A DNA stretch of 64,000 nt from an uncultured Saprospiraceae bacterium (GTDB lineage Bacteria > Bacteroidota > Bacteroidia > Chitinophagales > Saprospiraceae), in NCBI GenBank assembly GCA_937928045.1, contig CALFWO010000029.1:114473-178472 (forward strand), in the 5' to 3' direction. The notes under the pieces were generated by a model. The model was given only the letters and a program-made list of their open reading frames with translations. It was not told the DNA's origin and made no database searches. Position numbers and translations under genes: made by a program. Positions within the stretch are counted from its first letter, which is position 1, and the number at the start of each line of letters is the position of its first letter. Below are positions 17,966 through 26,586 of this stretch, piece after piece.

Positions 17966-19461
17966 GTTACAACTATTGCTTTTGTTTTAACCAATTCTAT
18001 CATTGCTGATATATCATCTTTCAGCAATCTATCTTCCTCGAGTTTGTCTACTTTCGATCGAATGATTTCAAAATTTTGCTCTACAACATTTGAAAACTTA
18101 TTTGGTCTTCGGAATTCCATTGCTTGTGCAGCATACATCAATTCTATTGCAAATATTTTTTCAAGGTTGTTTAAGATTTGATTAAATTTTCTTCCAGAAA
18201 TGGAACCCATTGATACGTGATCTTCTTGTCCCAAGGAAGTTGGAATACTATCAGCAGAAGGTGGAAAGCAAAGCGATTTATTTTCTGTGACCAATGCTGC
18301 GGTAGTATATTGAGGAATCATAAACCCAGAATTTAGTCCCCCACTTGTCGTTAATAATCGTGGCAAGCCATACTTACCTTCTAACAACAGATAACATCTT
18401 CTATCAGAAATATTTCCCAATTCGGACACAGCAATCGAGGCGTAATCCAGCGCCATTGCTAATGGTTGGCCATGAAAATTTCCACCAGAAATAGCTTCTG
18501 TATCGCTTAAGATAATTGGATTATCTGTAACGGAATTCATTTCTATTTCTGCCAATTCTTCCAAGTGATAGAATGCATTTCTTGAGGCGCCATGTACTTG
18601 GGGCATGCAGCGAATAGAATAAGGATCTTGAACACGTTCGCAGTCAACATGAGCATTCAAATTCTGAGAACCCGACAGGAGTGCTCTAATTCTACTTGCG
18701 ACTTCTATTGTTCCTTTGAATGGGCGAATGGCATGCAATTCTGATCGGAAAGGAGAGGCGGATCCCTGAAATCCTTCTAAACTCATTGCTCCTGAAACAT
18801 CCGCCAGATTTAATAAATATTCCATTTTGTTTAGGCCCCATATCGCATGGGCTAAAATGAACTGAGTTCCGTTGATCAACGCCAAGCCTTCTTTCGCTTG
18901 AAGTTGAATCGGTGAAAGTTGATATTTGGTTAATACAGACTTTGCAGTGCTGATTGATGAACCTTCCCAAAATTCTCCTTCGCCAAATAATGGTAAAAAG
19001 AGATGAGACAATGGAGCCAGATCACCAGAGGCACCAACAGAACCTTGTTCAGGGACGACAGGAAGTAAATCATGCTCAATAAAGAAAATCAACCTTTGGA
19101 CTACTTCTAATCGAATTCCAGAATATCCTTGGCTTAATGCATGCACCTTGCAAATCAGCATAATTTTGGATAGTTCTGAAGCAATTGGTTGGCCTACTCC
19201 TACTGCATGAGTTATCAATAAATTCTCTTGGAGTTTGGCTGTTTCTTCAGGAGATATTTGAGTATCGCAAAGTGGTCCAAAGCCTGTATTTATCCCATAT
19301 ATGGCCTTGTCAGAGCTGGCCATTTTTTCAACCTTGGATCTGCAATCGTTTATTTTACCTACAGCTATTTCTGTCAGAATTCCTTTCTTCCGTCCAGCTA
19401 CAATGTCCATTACTGTGGAAGTTGTAAGCTTATCAATTCCATATTGGAAATTCAAATTCAT
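17959..19461 (-). CDS. hutH: Histidine ammonia-lyase
   Basis: The MIO-forming Ala-Ser-Gly lies in GSVGASGDLAPLSH (about residues 144-146 from the ATG). Other family blocks are YGINTGFGPL, ALINGTQFILA, QDPYSIRCMPQVHGASRNAF, GNFHGQPLAM and the EDHVSMGS helix. It deaminates histidine to urocanate, the first step of the pathway. A GTG at 19470 is in frame, but the ATG at 19461 matches the family start. With the promoter at 19478-19508 the leader would be only about 10 nt. First gene of hutH-hutU-AhpD-hutI. Confidence 0.97.
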   Translation of the reverse strand: MNLNFQYGIDKLTTSTVMDIVAGRKKGILTEIAVGKINDCRSKVEKMASSDKAIYGINTGFGPLCDTQISPEETAKLQENLLITHAVGVGQPIASELSKIMLICKVHALSQGYSGIRLEVVQRLIFFIEHDLLPVVPEQGSVGASGDLAPLSHLFLPLFGEGEFWEGSSISTAKSVLTKYQLSPIQLQAKEGLALINGTQFILAHAIWGLNKMEYLLNLADVSGAMSLEGFQGSASPFRSELHAIRPFKGTIEVASRIRALLSGSQNLNAHVDCERVQDPYSIRCMPQVHGASRNAFYHLEELAEIEMNSVTDNPIILSDTEAISGGNFHGQPLAMALDYASIAVSELGNISDRRCYLLLEGKYGLPRLLTTSGGLNSGFMIPQYTTAALVTENKSLCFPPSADSIPTSLGQEDHVSMGSISGRKFNQILNNLEKIFAIELMYAAQAMEFRRPNKFSNVVEQNFEIIRSKVDKLEEDRLLKDDISAMIELVKTKAIVVTW

Positions 19462-19477
19462 TCTAATCACTTTGCTC

Positions 19478-19508
19478 CAAAGTTAACAGCTTGGTCGATA
19501 CCCAACAA
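19478..19508 (-). promoter_or_regulatory. Predicted promoter of the hut operon
   Basis: On the minus strand TTG (19508-19506) is followed after 20 nt by TAACTTTG (19485-19478), a full match to the Bacteroidota -33/-7 pattern. The expected transcription start near 19472 gives a very short leader for hutH. Confidence 0.65.
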
Positions 19509-19560
19509 GTACATTAAAATACGCATTTAATAACTTTTGGTTATCAATAAATATTGTAAT

Positions 19561-19610
19561 AGTCTCGAATTTTGAGAATAAAATAAATGCTATTCTCAAA
19601 AATCGAGACT
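19561..19610. repeat. Long inverted repeat upstream of hutH
   Basis: Two 20-nt arms (19561-19580 and 19591-19610), complementary except at one position, flank a 10-nt spacer. The element lies about 50 bp upstream of the hut -33 box and about 60 bp before the divergent gene. On the plus strand GATTGTTTTTT follows the second arm. It could be an operator or a hairpin terminator, but no plus-strand gene reads into it. Confidence 0.7.
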
Positions 19611-19690
19611 GATTGTTTTTTAAATGGTCTTAATTTTAGCGATAGCTCTTTGGTCATGGCCAAGGAAGATTTTTGAACCAACCCTGTATA

Positions 19691-20209
19691 ATGTTCAAAG
19701 CCAAGCTGATTGAAAACGAGAAAATGTATCGCCTAATTCAAAGGCAAGTATGGCTGGTGCTCATTCCTACTTTGCCGATTGCCGCGCTCATTAATTTTAA
19801 ACTTACTCCCCTTTGGTTGAGTATTGTAATGATTACGGTTTTGGTTTTAACGACCATTTGGTCGATACTAACTCAGAAAGAAATCAATGCATTAAAAGAC
19901 AAAAGATTTATTGAAATAGATGAAGAAGAAATTAGAATTCGATCAACAAAAGGAGAGCAGTTTGAAATGATTCCATTGTCCAATGTTGAGGAATTAATTC
20001 TCCCCAACGAATACAGCGTTTCTGAAATATTTTTGAAGCAGTTATTTGGAAAGGTTAAAAAGAATTACATCAAGCTAAAACAAAATGAACAAAACAGAAT
20101 TATCTATTTCGAACTGGATTCTGAATATTTAGTAAATCAATTAAGCGATGTAGTTAGTAGTTGGAAAAGAAAGAATTACAATATTATTCGATCCAATATT
20201 AGTTTTTAG
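19691..20209 (+). CDS. Membrane protein with PH-like domain
   Basis: From the ATG at 19691 (MFKAKLIENEK) the protein has two membrane segments (QVWLVLIPTLPIAALINF and LWLSIVMITVLVLTTIWSIL, residues about 18-60). A soluble tail then shows strands typical of bacterial PH-like domains (RFIEIDEEEIRIRSTKGEQFEMIPLSNVEELIL). An in-frame TTG at 19673 is less likely. Topology suggests an inner-membrane protein with a cytoplasmic PH-like module. Function unknown. It is divergent from hut and convergent with the hydroxylase gene. Confidence 0.65.
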   Translation: MFKAKLIENEKMYRLIQRQVWLVLIPTLPIAALINFKLTPLWLSIVMITVLVLTTIWSILTQKEINALKDKRFIEIDEEEIRIRSTKGEQFEMIPLSNVEELILPNEYSVSEIFLKQLFGKVKKNYIKLKQNEQNRIIYFELDSEYLVNQLSDVVSSWKRKNYNIIRSNISF

Positions 20210-20235
20210 ATTAAATTCTAATTTTCTCTATTGAT

Positions 20236-21054
20236 CTAATAATCCGTTTTGATAGATTTATCAAAAGGCAATTTGAATTGATATGCAATATTTTCATCTT
20301 TCGTTTCATCCACAACATCTAATCCATACTTCACTTTTTTAGGGTCGTCGTATACAAATGTTCCAAAGGCCCGATCCCATAAAGAAAATATATTTCCAAA
20401 GTTTGTATCAGTCCAAGGACGTTCGAAGTGATGATGGAACTTGTGCATGTTCGGAGTTATTAGAATAATACTTAGAAATTTATCTACACCTAATGGTAAG
20501 CTAATATTTGCATGAGAAAAGTAAGTGAATAGTATTGAGCAGAATCTGTATACTAAGTAAAAAGCAATAGGCATTCCACCGATTATGATTGCCAATAAAG
20601 CAAAAGTCTCTCTTAGGATATAATCTCCGGGATGATGTCTTGTTCCAGTCGTTGCATCAACTTTTGTGTCACTGTGGTGAATCATATGAAACTTCCACAT
20701 CCAACTCACTCGATGTAATAAATAGTGAACAACATATTGGGCTACAAAATCAAGAAACATTACTGAAAGTAAAAGTGCCAACCAAGTTGGAATGCTAATC
20801 CAATTTAAAATTCCAAAGTTACTTGTACTTAACCAAGAAAATATTCCGACCGTTACCACGCCAAAGAATAGATTAATCAATATACTGGTTCCCAGAAAAA
20901 CTAAATTAACTCCTGCATGTTTCCACTTTTTGTATTTCAAATTTACTAAGGGAACAATGGCTTCGCCGATCCAACTTAAAGAAAGACAAATTAAAATCCA
21001 GATTAGTTTTTCAGCTGAAGAAAGGTGTTCGAAAAAATCAAGAAAGGCTTGCAT
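20236..21054 (-). CDS. Sterol desaturase/fatty-acid hydroxylase family membrane protein
   Basis: About five membrane helices and the histidine clusters of the superfamily are present: HYLLHR, WKFHMIHHSD, and PNMHKFHHHFERPWTDTNFGNIFSLWDRAFGT. These bind a di-iron centre in enzymes that hydroxylate or desaturate lipids. At 272 residues the length is normal. The substrate cannot be told; in Bacteroidota such enzymes act on lipids or carotenoids. It is a single gene. Confidence 0.9.
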   Translation of the reverse strand: MQAFLDFFEHLSSAEKLIWILICLSLSWIGEAIVPLVNLKYKKWKHAGVNLVFLGTSILINLFFGVVTVGIFSWLSTSNFGILNWISIPTWLALLLSVMFLDFVAQYVVHYLLHRVSWMWKFHMIHHSDTKVDATTGTRHHPGDYILRETFALLAIIIGGMPIAFYLVYRFCSILFTYFSHANISLPLGVDKFLSIILITPNMHKFHHHFERPWTDTNFGNIFSLWDRAFGTFVYDDPKKVKYGLDVVDETKDENIAYQFKLPFDKSIKTDY

Positions 21055-21238
21055 GGGATCGGTCTTAGTTTATCACAATATACGAATTTGAGTTGATTTT
21101 TGAAAGATAAATTTGCACCAATATTGATCTAATTTATTTCTAAAGCAATAAGGACATCAAACATAGATAGATCCAATTAATCAATACAACCGATGCGTTG
21201 GCAAGAAATTTGAATTATGTCAACAAACTCCCAATCTC

Positions 21239-21811
21239 ATGAATAACTGGATATTACTCATCTCCTTCTTGTTACTCACAACATTATCCACTGCACAATC
21301 TCAATCTGCCAAAGGTATTTTAACCAAGAACAACGGAAAAACCATTCCCGTAACATTTGTCATTCCAATTTTCCATAAAGACATTATGAATCCACTATTG
21401 TTCCAAAACAAGCCAAAATTTCTTCTAGAAAACAATGAATTTGAAATAGACATGAGTGATTACACCACCGCTCAATTTCAGTTTGGAGGCAGATCTTACA
21501 CTTTCAAAAGATTTTCTTACATCAAGGAAGGAATCACTAGTTATAAATTCAGACATTTAATTCAAGACGGGGATGTTCAATTATACCGCAATTACTTTCC
21601 GGCGGCATTTCAATCCGGAGCAGTAACCTCAGACTTTTTCCTAGTTGATACAAAACAAAAAAGTATACCATTAAAACCCTTAAATTTTAGGAAAAAACTA
21701 GTAAAATTATTCAACTCCTGCCCAAAGTTTGCAAAACTCATTCGCAGCAAAAGAATAAAATACAGGCACTTAGATGAAGTCGTAGCAGATATTGACTCCT
21801 ATTGTGAATAA
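21239..21811 (+). CDS. Secreted hypothetical protein
   Basis: A signal peptide (MNNWILLISFLLLTTLSTAQ) is followed by a beta-rich body, with ILTKNNGKTIPVTFVIPIF at its start and a basic C-terminal stretch (KLVKLFNSCPKFAKLIRSKRIKYRHLDEVVADIDSYC). The pattern of an extracellular sandwich followed by a helical tail recurs in Bacteroidota proteins of unknown function. No family is named with confidence. Its stop abuts the stop of the convergent lipoprotein gene. Confidence 0.6.
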   Translation: MNNWILLISFLLLTTLSTAQSQSAKGILTKNNGKTIPVTFVIPIFHKDIMNPLLFQNKPKFLLENNEFEIDMSDYTTAQFQFGGRSYTFKRFSYIKEGITSYKFRHLIQDGDVQLYRNYFPAAFQSGAVTSDFFLVDTKQKSIPLKPLNFRKKLVKLFNSCPKFAKLIRSKRIKYRHLDEVVADIDSYCE

Positions 21812-22441
21812 CTAGTTGACAAGTTTTACCAAATTACTGGTCACTTCATACATTTCTCCACCAGTTAATTGAACCTTAACTTGCACTTGAAAATCTTGGT
21901 TCAGTTCAGGTGCTTTTGTCGGTTTAAGAAAAATGCGTTCTGTTTTAATCAGCTCATTTTGGTCCAAATATTCTGAGATCGTTTTCACCTCAGAAACAGG
22001 AGAATCATACTCAAATTCTTGCAAGGTCAATAAATCTATAATGGAACTTCCTGACAAATGATCGGCATCAAAATCATTCAAAGTAATGACCTCCAAAGAT
22101 TCCATTTTTTCTTCTTTTGAACCTTCTAATCCTTGAGGCTCCGGTGTACATGCCAACAATGTGTTTATTATCGAGAAATCATAGTTCGATTTCTGACTAT
22201 TCACGATATACTCGACATCAAACCACATACTCAAACCAGCATATTCATTCAATTGAACAGTAGAACTATCTTCCAGCACTTTCTGAATATTATCTAGAAC
22301 TGAATAATGTCTTAACTCCTCTAGTGATTGGATATCAAAAAAGGGGCGCGATTCAAAATTCCCGCAGTTTAAATCATCATTTGAACAATTGGTAAAACAA
22401 AAACCAATTACCATAAGTATAGTAAGACCTATATGTTTCAT
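21812..22441 (-). CDS. Hypothetical lipoprotein
   Basis: The lipoprotein signal MKHIGLTILMVIGFCFTNC puts the lipidated Cys at residue 19, followed by SNDDLNCGNFESRPFFDIQ. The body has an acidic, Ser-rich middle and ends with a strand-rich segment (VQVKVQLTGGEMYEVTSNLVKLVN). No family recognised. It is convergent with the preceding gene with no spacing, and about 70 bp separate its start from the UPF0158-like gene. Confidence 0.6.
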   Translation of the reverse strand: MKHIGLTILMVIGFCFTNCSNDDLNCGNFESRPFFDIQSLEELRHYSVLDNIQKVLEDSSTVQLNEYAGLSMWFDVEYIVNSQKSNYDFSIINTLLACTPEPQGLEGSKEEKMESLEVITLNDFDADHLSGSSIIDLLTLQEFEYDSPVSEVKTISEYLDQNELIKTERIFLKPTKAPELNQDFQVQVKVQLTGGEMYEVTSNLVKLVN

Positions 22442-22507
22442 AATTTAATTTTTATATAAACGTAAACAACTACAAAAAAGCTGTTCAATTTTAGCGAATC
22501 TGAAATA

Positions 22508-22924
22508 TCAATAATTGTAGGCTTCAATAATATAATTAGAGACCCAATCTTGGTAAGCTACTTTCCGATAATTTCTCCAGTGCTGATTTAATATTTCATC
22601 ACTCTCTACCACTTGCGTAAAATTACGAAGTGGTTTCTTCCTATTCAACGCATTTGTCAATTGCTTTTTCACATGCTGGTCAGTAGCTTCAAGTATAAAA
22701 CCCTTGCGCAGATGAATTTCATCATCCATAGAAATGGTCTTAATCTTCAACCAATTTTTGTCATCGGCCTCTAACTTATCACATTGCGCTTTCCATTCAT
22801 TTTTGCCTTCTTCGGGCTCCGGCATGGCCATAATCTTTCGAGAACTCTTGTGCACAAATACCAATACCCCTTGTGAAATATGTACCGCAATTTCCTTAAT
22901 GTCCTCAGTTCTGACTAATCCCAT
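22508..22924 (-). CDS. UPF0158 family protein
   Basis: This 138-residue protein shows the UPF0158 layout: an N-terminal strand region (EIAVHISQGVLVFVHKSSRKIMAMPEPE), a middle with MDDEIHLRKGFILEATDQHVKKQLTNALNRKKPLRNF, and a closing helix with the WRNYRKVAYQDWVSNYI pattern. The function of the family is unknown and there is no signal peptide. It is upstream of the lipoprotein gene on the same strand and may share its transcript. Confidence 0.65.
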   Translation of the reverse strand: MGLVRTEDIKEIAVHISQGVLVFVHKSSRKIMAMPEPEEGKNEWKAQCDKLEADDKNWLKIKTISMDDEIHLRKGFILEATDQHVKKQLTNALNRKKPLRNFTQVVESDEILNQHWRNYRKVAYQDWVSNYIIEAYNY

Positions 22925-23099
22925 TGGAAAATGTTTTAATTAAAAAGGCAAGCTAGGAATAAAAAAATTAAAACTACAAAGTTCATCTGCGATATTCAAT
23001 CAATGCTTGACTAGCATTCTCCATTTGCATTGAAATCAAAAATTTGTTTTATTTTCAGCAATAGACATTTTGTCGACCACTCTTTTAAAAGCAATAATT

Positions 23100-24530
23100 A
23101 TGAATAAATCATTATTAGCAATTACAATTTCTTTATTGCCAATACTAATATCTGCACAAGCACCAAAAGCGGTAATTACTGAGTTAGAAAACTCTTCCGA
23201 TCAATACGCTAAAATGGCACAACAAATCTGGGAATACGCAGAGCTCGGCTACCAAGAATACAAGTCCTCAGACCTTTTGAAAAATCATTTGAAATCAGAA
23301 GGTTTTAACATCGAAGAAGGGGTTGCCGAAATTCCCACTGCCTTTATTGCAAGCTATGGTTCTGGGCAACCGGTGATTGGAATGCTCGCAGAATTTGATG
23401 CCTTACCAGGAATATCTCAAGCAGCAACTCCCGAGCGCAAAGAAATTACTGAAGGAGGTAATGGTCATGCTTGTGGTCATCATTTGTTTGGAACCGCTTC
23501 TACTGCAGCTGCAATTGCGGTAAAAAATTGGATGAAATCCTCTGGGCAAAAAGGTACGTTGAGATTGTATGGTACACCAGCGGAAGAAGGTGGTGGTGGA
23601 AAAGTATATATGGTTAGAGCAGGATTGTTCAATGATGTTGATGTGGTTTTGCATTGGCACCCAGGTTCTTCCAACGGTGCTGATGCGGCCAGTTCATTAG
23701 CTAACAAATCTGCTAAATTCAGATTTTATGGAACTGCCGCTCATGCGGCGGCGGCTCCCCAATTCGGAAGATCCGCTCTAGATGGTGTTGAAGCTATGAA
23801 TCATATGGTCAATTTAATGAGAGAACATGTACCGGCTGATTCACGCATTCACTATGTGATTACTTCTGGCGGGGAAGCACCGAATGTAGTTCCAGAATTT
23901 GCAGAAGTCTTTTACTATTGTCGTCATCCAGAGATGGATCAAGTGGCTGAAAATTTTAATTGGATTGTAAAAGCTGCGGAAGGTGCAGCACTTGGCACCT
24001 CGACTAGAATGGAATATGAAATCATTCATGGGTTGTACAATGTCATGCCCAATGAAGCCATTTCAAAAATAATGCATAATAATTTGAGCCGCTTCGGAGG
24101 ATTTGAATACACCGAAGAGGAGGCTTTATTTGCAGAAAAAATCAAGACTAGTTTACCCGAGAAAAAACAAACTGATCTTTCAATGACCAATTCCATTTCG
24201 CCCTTTACAGTAATAGAAAAAGGAAGAGGTGGTTCTACGGATGTTGGTGATATCAGCTGGGTTGTTCCAACTGCGGGATTACGAACTGCGACTTGGGTAC
24301 CCGGAACAAGTGCTCATACTTGGCAGGCCGTTGCTGCAGGCGGTATGAGTATCGGACACAAAGGAATGATGCTTGCTGCCAAAACGCTTAGTGCTACAGC
24401 AATTGAATTATTCAACAGTCCAGAAGTCATTGAAGCAGGCAAGTTAGAATTAGAAAGGAGAGTTGGAAAGAATTTCGTTTACAAGCCATTGCTAGGAGAT
24501 CGAAAACCTCCGTTAGATTATCGCCATTAA
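23100..24530 (+). CDS. Exported M20-family amidohydrolase (AbgB-like)
   Basis: From the ATG at 23100 the protein starts with a signal peptide (MNKSLLAITISLLPILISAQ). An upstream in-frame TTG at 23070 is rejected. M20 dipeptidase/amidohydrolase motifs follow: AEFDALPG, GHACGHHLFGTAS (metal ligands), GTPAEEGGGGK, HAAAAPQFGRSALDGVE and a C-terminal GTSAHTWQ. It is closest in pattern to AbgB, which cleaves p-aminobenzoyl-glutamate as part of AbgAB. Here it is exported and no AbgA is seen, so another amide-linked amino acid is likely. Confidence 0.9.
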   Translation: MNKSLLAITISLLPILISAQAPKAVITELENSSDQYAKMAQQIWEYAELGYQEYKSSDLLKNHLKSEGFNIEEGVAEIPTAFIASYGSGQPVIGMLAEFDALPGISQAATPERKEITEGGNGHACGHHLFGTASTAAAIAVKNWMKSSGQKGTLRLYGTPAEEGGGGKVYMVRAGLFNDVDVVLHWHPGSSNGADAASSLANKSAKFRFYGTAAHAAAAPQFGRSALDGVEAMNHMVNLMREHVPADSRIHYVITSGGEAPNVVPEFAEVFYYCRHPEMDQVAENFNWIVKAAEGAALGTSTRMEYEIIHGLYNVMPNEAISKIMHNNLSRFGGFEYTEEEALFAEKIKTSLPEKKQTDLSMTNSISPFTVIEKGRGGSTDVGDISWVVPTAGLRTATWVPGTSAHTWQAVAAGGMSIGHKGMMLAAKTLSATAIELFNSPEVIEAGKLELERRVGKNFVYKPLLGDRKPPLDYRH

Positions 24531-24540
24531 ATTTAAAATA

Positions 24541-24575
24541 AAAACCCCGTCTAAATATTTAGGCGGGGTTTTTAT
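24541..24575. terminator. Bidirectional terminator between convergent genes
   Basis: An 11-bp stem (arms about 24545-24555 and 24558-24568) has an A-tract on one side and TTTTTATT on the other, so it works for both the amidohydrolase (+) and the DinB gene (-). Confidence 0.85.
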
Positions 24576-24585
24576 TACTCGACAT

Positions 24586-25224
24586 CTATTTGATCCTTTT
24601 CTTTATGTATTTAATTTGGCCATTGTGATTAGATTCATGTTCGCAAACATGAAACCATTTGCAATAGTTATTGGTAGGGCCCCAGCCCCAACTTTTGTCA
24701 ACTTTCAACAACCATTCATCATCTCTTTTTGCAAATTCTTTAAGTGAAAATGCGCGAACTTCCTCTAATGTATCTAAATAAAAGTTGATTGAATTTCCTT
24801 GAATTTTTTTCCTACCTCTATCTCCTAAACTCATAGCAATCGAGAATCTTTCGTCATCTTCCTTCGGCCAATCCCCCCAATTTCTATCGTCAAAAGTATT
24901 CAGCTGATAAAATCTTTCTGTTGCAGCCAAATGCAATAACATTCCTCCTATCGAATTTGAATCTTTATCATGAATGTAGTCCAGCTCTTTTATTGACAAT
25001 CCTTGAACTGGATACAGAATTGTATCACGCATCCAATTCATCATAGACACCATTGTACCAATCTGAGGAGTAAAACCAGGTTTAGGCCCAATCTCATTTA
25101 AGTTATCCGAAGTGATGAATTTATTTTCAGAAATACTTTTTACTGGCATAGTCATTAGCATTCCGGCACTAAGGCTTGCATTCTTAATAAAAGAACGTCT
25201 ATCACCAGGCTTTTTATTTTTCAT
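24586..25224 (-). CDS. DinB-like protein with twin-arginine-type signal
   Basis: The N-terminus KKPGDRRSFIKNASLSAGML resembles a Tat signal, suggesting export of a folded protein. The DinB-type four-helix bundle has spaced His residues (GGMLLHLAATERFYQL; then HVCEHESNHNGQIKYIKKR), which in this superfamily bind a metal. DinB-like proteins include thiol S-transferases, but the substrate here is unknown. At 212 residues it is a little long because of the signal. Confidence 0.75.
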   Translation of the reverse strand: MKNKKPGDRRSFIKNASLSAGMLMTMPVKSISENKFITSDNLNEIGPKPGFTPQIGTMVSMMNWMRDTILYPVQGLSIKELDYIHDKDSNSIGGMLLHLAATERFYQLNTFDDRNWGDWPKEDDERFSIAMSLGDRGRKKIQGNSINFYLDTLEEVRAFSLKEFAKRDDEWLLKVDKSWGWGPTNNYCKWFHVCEHESNHNGQIKYIKKRIK

Positions 25225-25351
25225 AAAAAAGGATTTAGGTAGTTAGTAAATTTCAAATTACTTAATTAACGACCTTAGCCCTATTAAAAATTGTTAATTA
25301 ACATTCTATTTAACTTCTCAACATAATTTCACTTGGATCAAAGATTATCAA

Positions 25352-26476
25352 TCAATTTCCTGAAGCAATGGCCTTATTCACCAATCGCATAACTGCACAA
25401 ATAGCTGCAAAATCCTTTTTGGATTTATTCCATTTCACTTCTATTTCAGGAAAATTTAAGAGTAATTTAGAAATTCTATTTTCACCATAAATATTAACTA
25501 AACCTGTTTTCTTTTCTATCGCAACCAACCTTCTTCGATTAGACATCGCGGCTCCAATCAATCCTGCCGCGACAGCCGCAGAAGGAGGACTAAACCTATC
25601 CTCAAATGTAATAAAGGCTCCATTCCCTGTTTCTTTGACAAAATAGTTTCCAACATTATATTGATTGGCGTTCAAATATATTTCTCCATTTATTGAAAAA
25701 GCATACAATCCTTTAATTTTTTTATTCGTGCTTTTATCAAAAACCAAATAGTGAAGGATTTGTTTTTTTCCTTGTCCAATTTCAAATTTCTTCACATAAA
25801 ACTGATTCTTCAAAGAAGGTTGGCCTGATGCTAATTCCCAAGCATTCTGATAAAGTCCTCTAGGCAACGAATCTGCAAAATTTCCAATTTCTTCCGAATT
25901 GATTGAAATAGTATCAACCAATTGATTTTCAGAAATTTTCACAAAATCTGCATTACTCAATCTCCCTTCCTTGAATGCTGTAATTCCTTTGCTAATTGCT
26001 GTGCAAATCAACAATGGATGTGTTGAAGTTACTTCTAAACCCTCAGCTTTTTCTACAACTTCATATGATCCAAGAATTTCAAATCCATTATCACTACTTC
26101 GTAAAACATCAAATCCTAAAACGCATTCTGCCACTTCCACGTATGTACTAGCAGTCTCAGAAATATTCAATTTATCAATCCTTAATATTAGTTGTTCTTT
26201 ATCACGAGCAGGAACAAGAATTTGAGAAAGTGTTGAAAGGATGTGAAAGGAAAAATCTTTTTCAAAATTTGCTAGGACATTTCTATTTGAAATTCCTTTT
26301 CGAACAAAGCCGATATTTTCTTTGTTTGCTCGATTATCAATAACCTGAACAAAGTAGAACTCATCAATTTCCAGATTTATATCAGTAGGGGTTAATTCAA
26401 TTTGATGGACTTTTTGAGCATAAGCACTCATGCAAATCATACAAAACAAATGAATAATAATTATTTGTCTATACAT
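25352..26476 (-). CDS. Secreted hypothetical protein
   Basis: From the ATG at 26476 a signal peptide (MYRQIIIIHLFCMICMSAYAQ) precedes about 350 residues. The first half has alternating strands (VEVAECVLGFDVLRSSDNGFEILGSY). The second half has a small hydrophobic patch (SAAVAAGLIGAAMSN) and ends in a helix (ICAVMRLVNKAIASGN). I recognise no family. An in-frame TTG three bases earlier is unlikely to be used. It is a single gene upstream of the TonB operon end. Confidence 0.6.
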   Translation of the reverse strand: MYRQIIIIHLFCMICMSAYAQKVHQIELTPTDINLEIDEFYFVQVIDNRANKENIGFVRKGISNRNVLANFEKDFSFHILSTLSQILVPARDKEQLILRIDKLNISETASTYVEVAECVLGFDVLRSSDNGFEILGSYEVVEKAEGLEVTSTHPLLICTAISKGITAFKEGRLSNADFVKISENQLVDTISINSEEIGNFADSLPRGLYQNAWELASGQPSLKNQFYVKKFEIGQGKKQILHYLVFDKSTNKKIKGLYAFSINGEIYLNANQYNVGNYFVKETGNGAFITFEDRFSPPSAAVAAGLIGAAMSNRRRLVAIEKKTGLVNIYGENRISKLLLNFPEIEVKWNKSKKDFAAICAVMRLVNKAIASGN

Positions 26477-26586
26477 CAATAATTTTTACTTGAAATAAAA
26501 GTATAACGTAAAGAACACCTAATTGGTCTATTAACCAAATAGATGTTCTCAAAGAATTTCCATTTCTAAAGTTAAATAACTTTGAA

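Noticed and set aside
19650..19668. Short near-palindrome around TTGGTCATGGCCAA before the PH-like protein gene
   Set aside because: A single short imperfect palindrome with no second copy or matching regulator nearby; chance cannot be excluded.
26566..26585. AT-rich inverted repeat after the TonB receptor (AAAGTTA/TAACTTT)
   Set aside because: The stem is weak and lacks a U-tract on either strand, so a terminator call is not supported.
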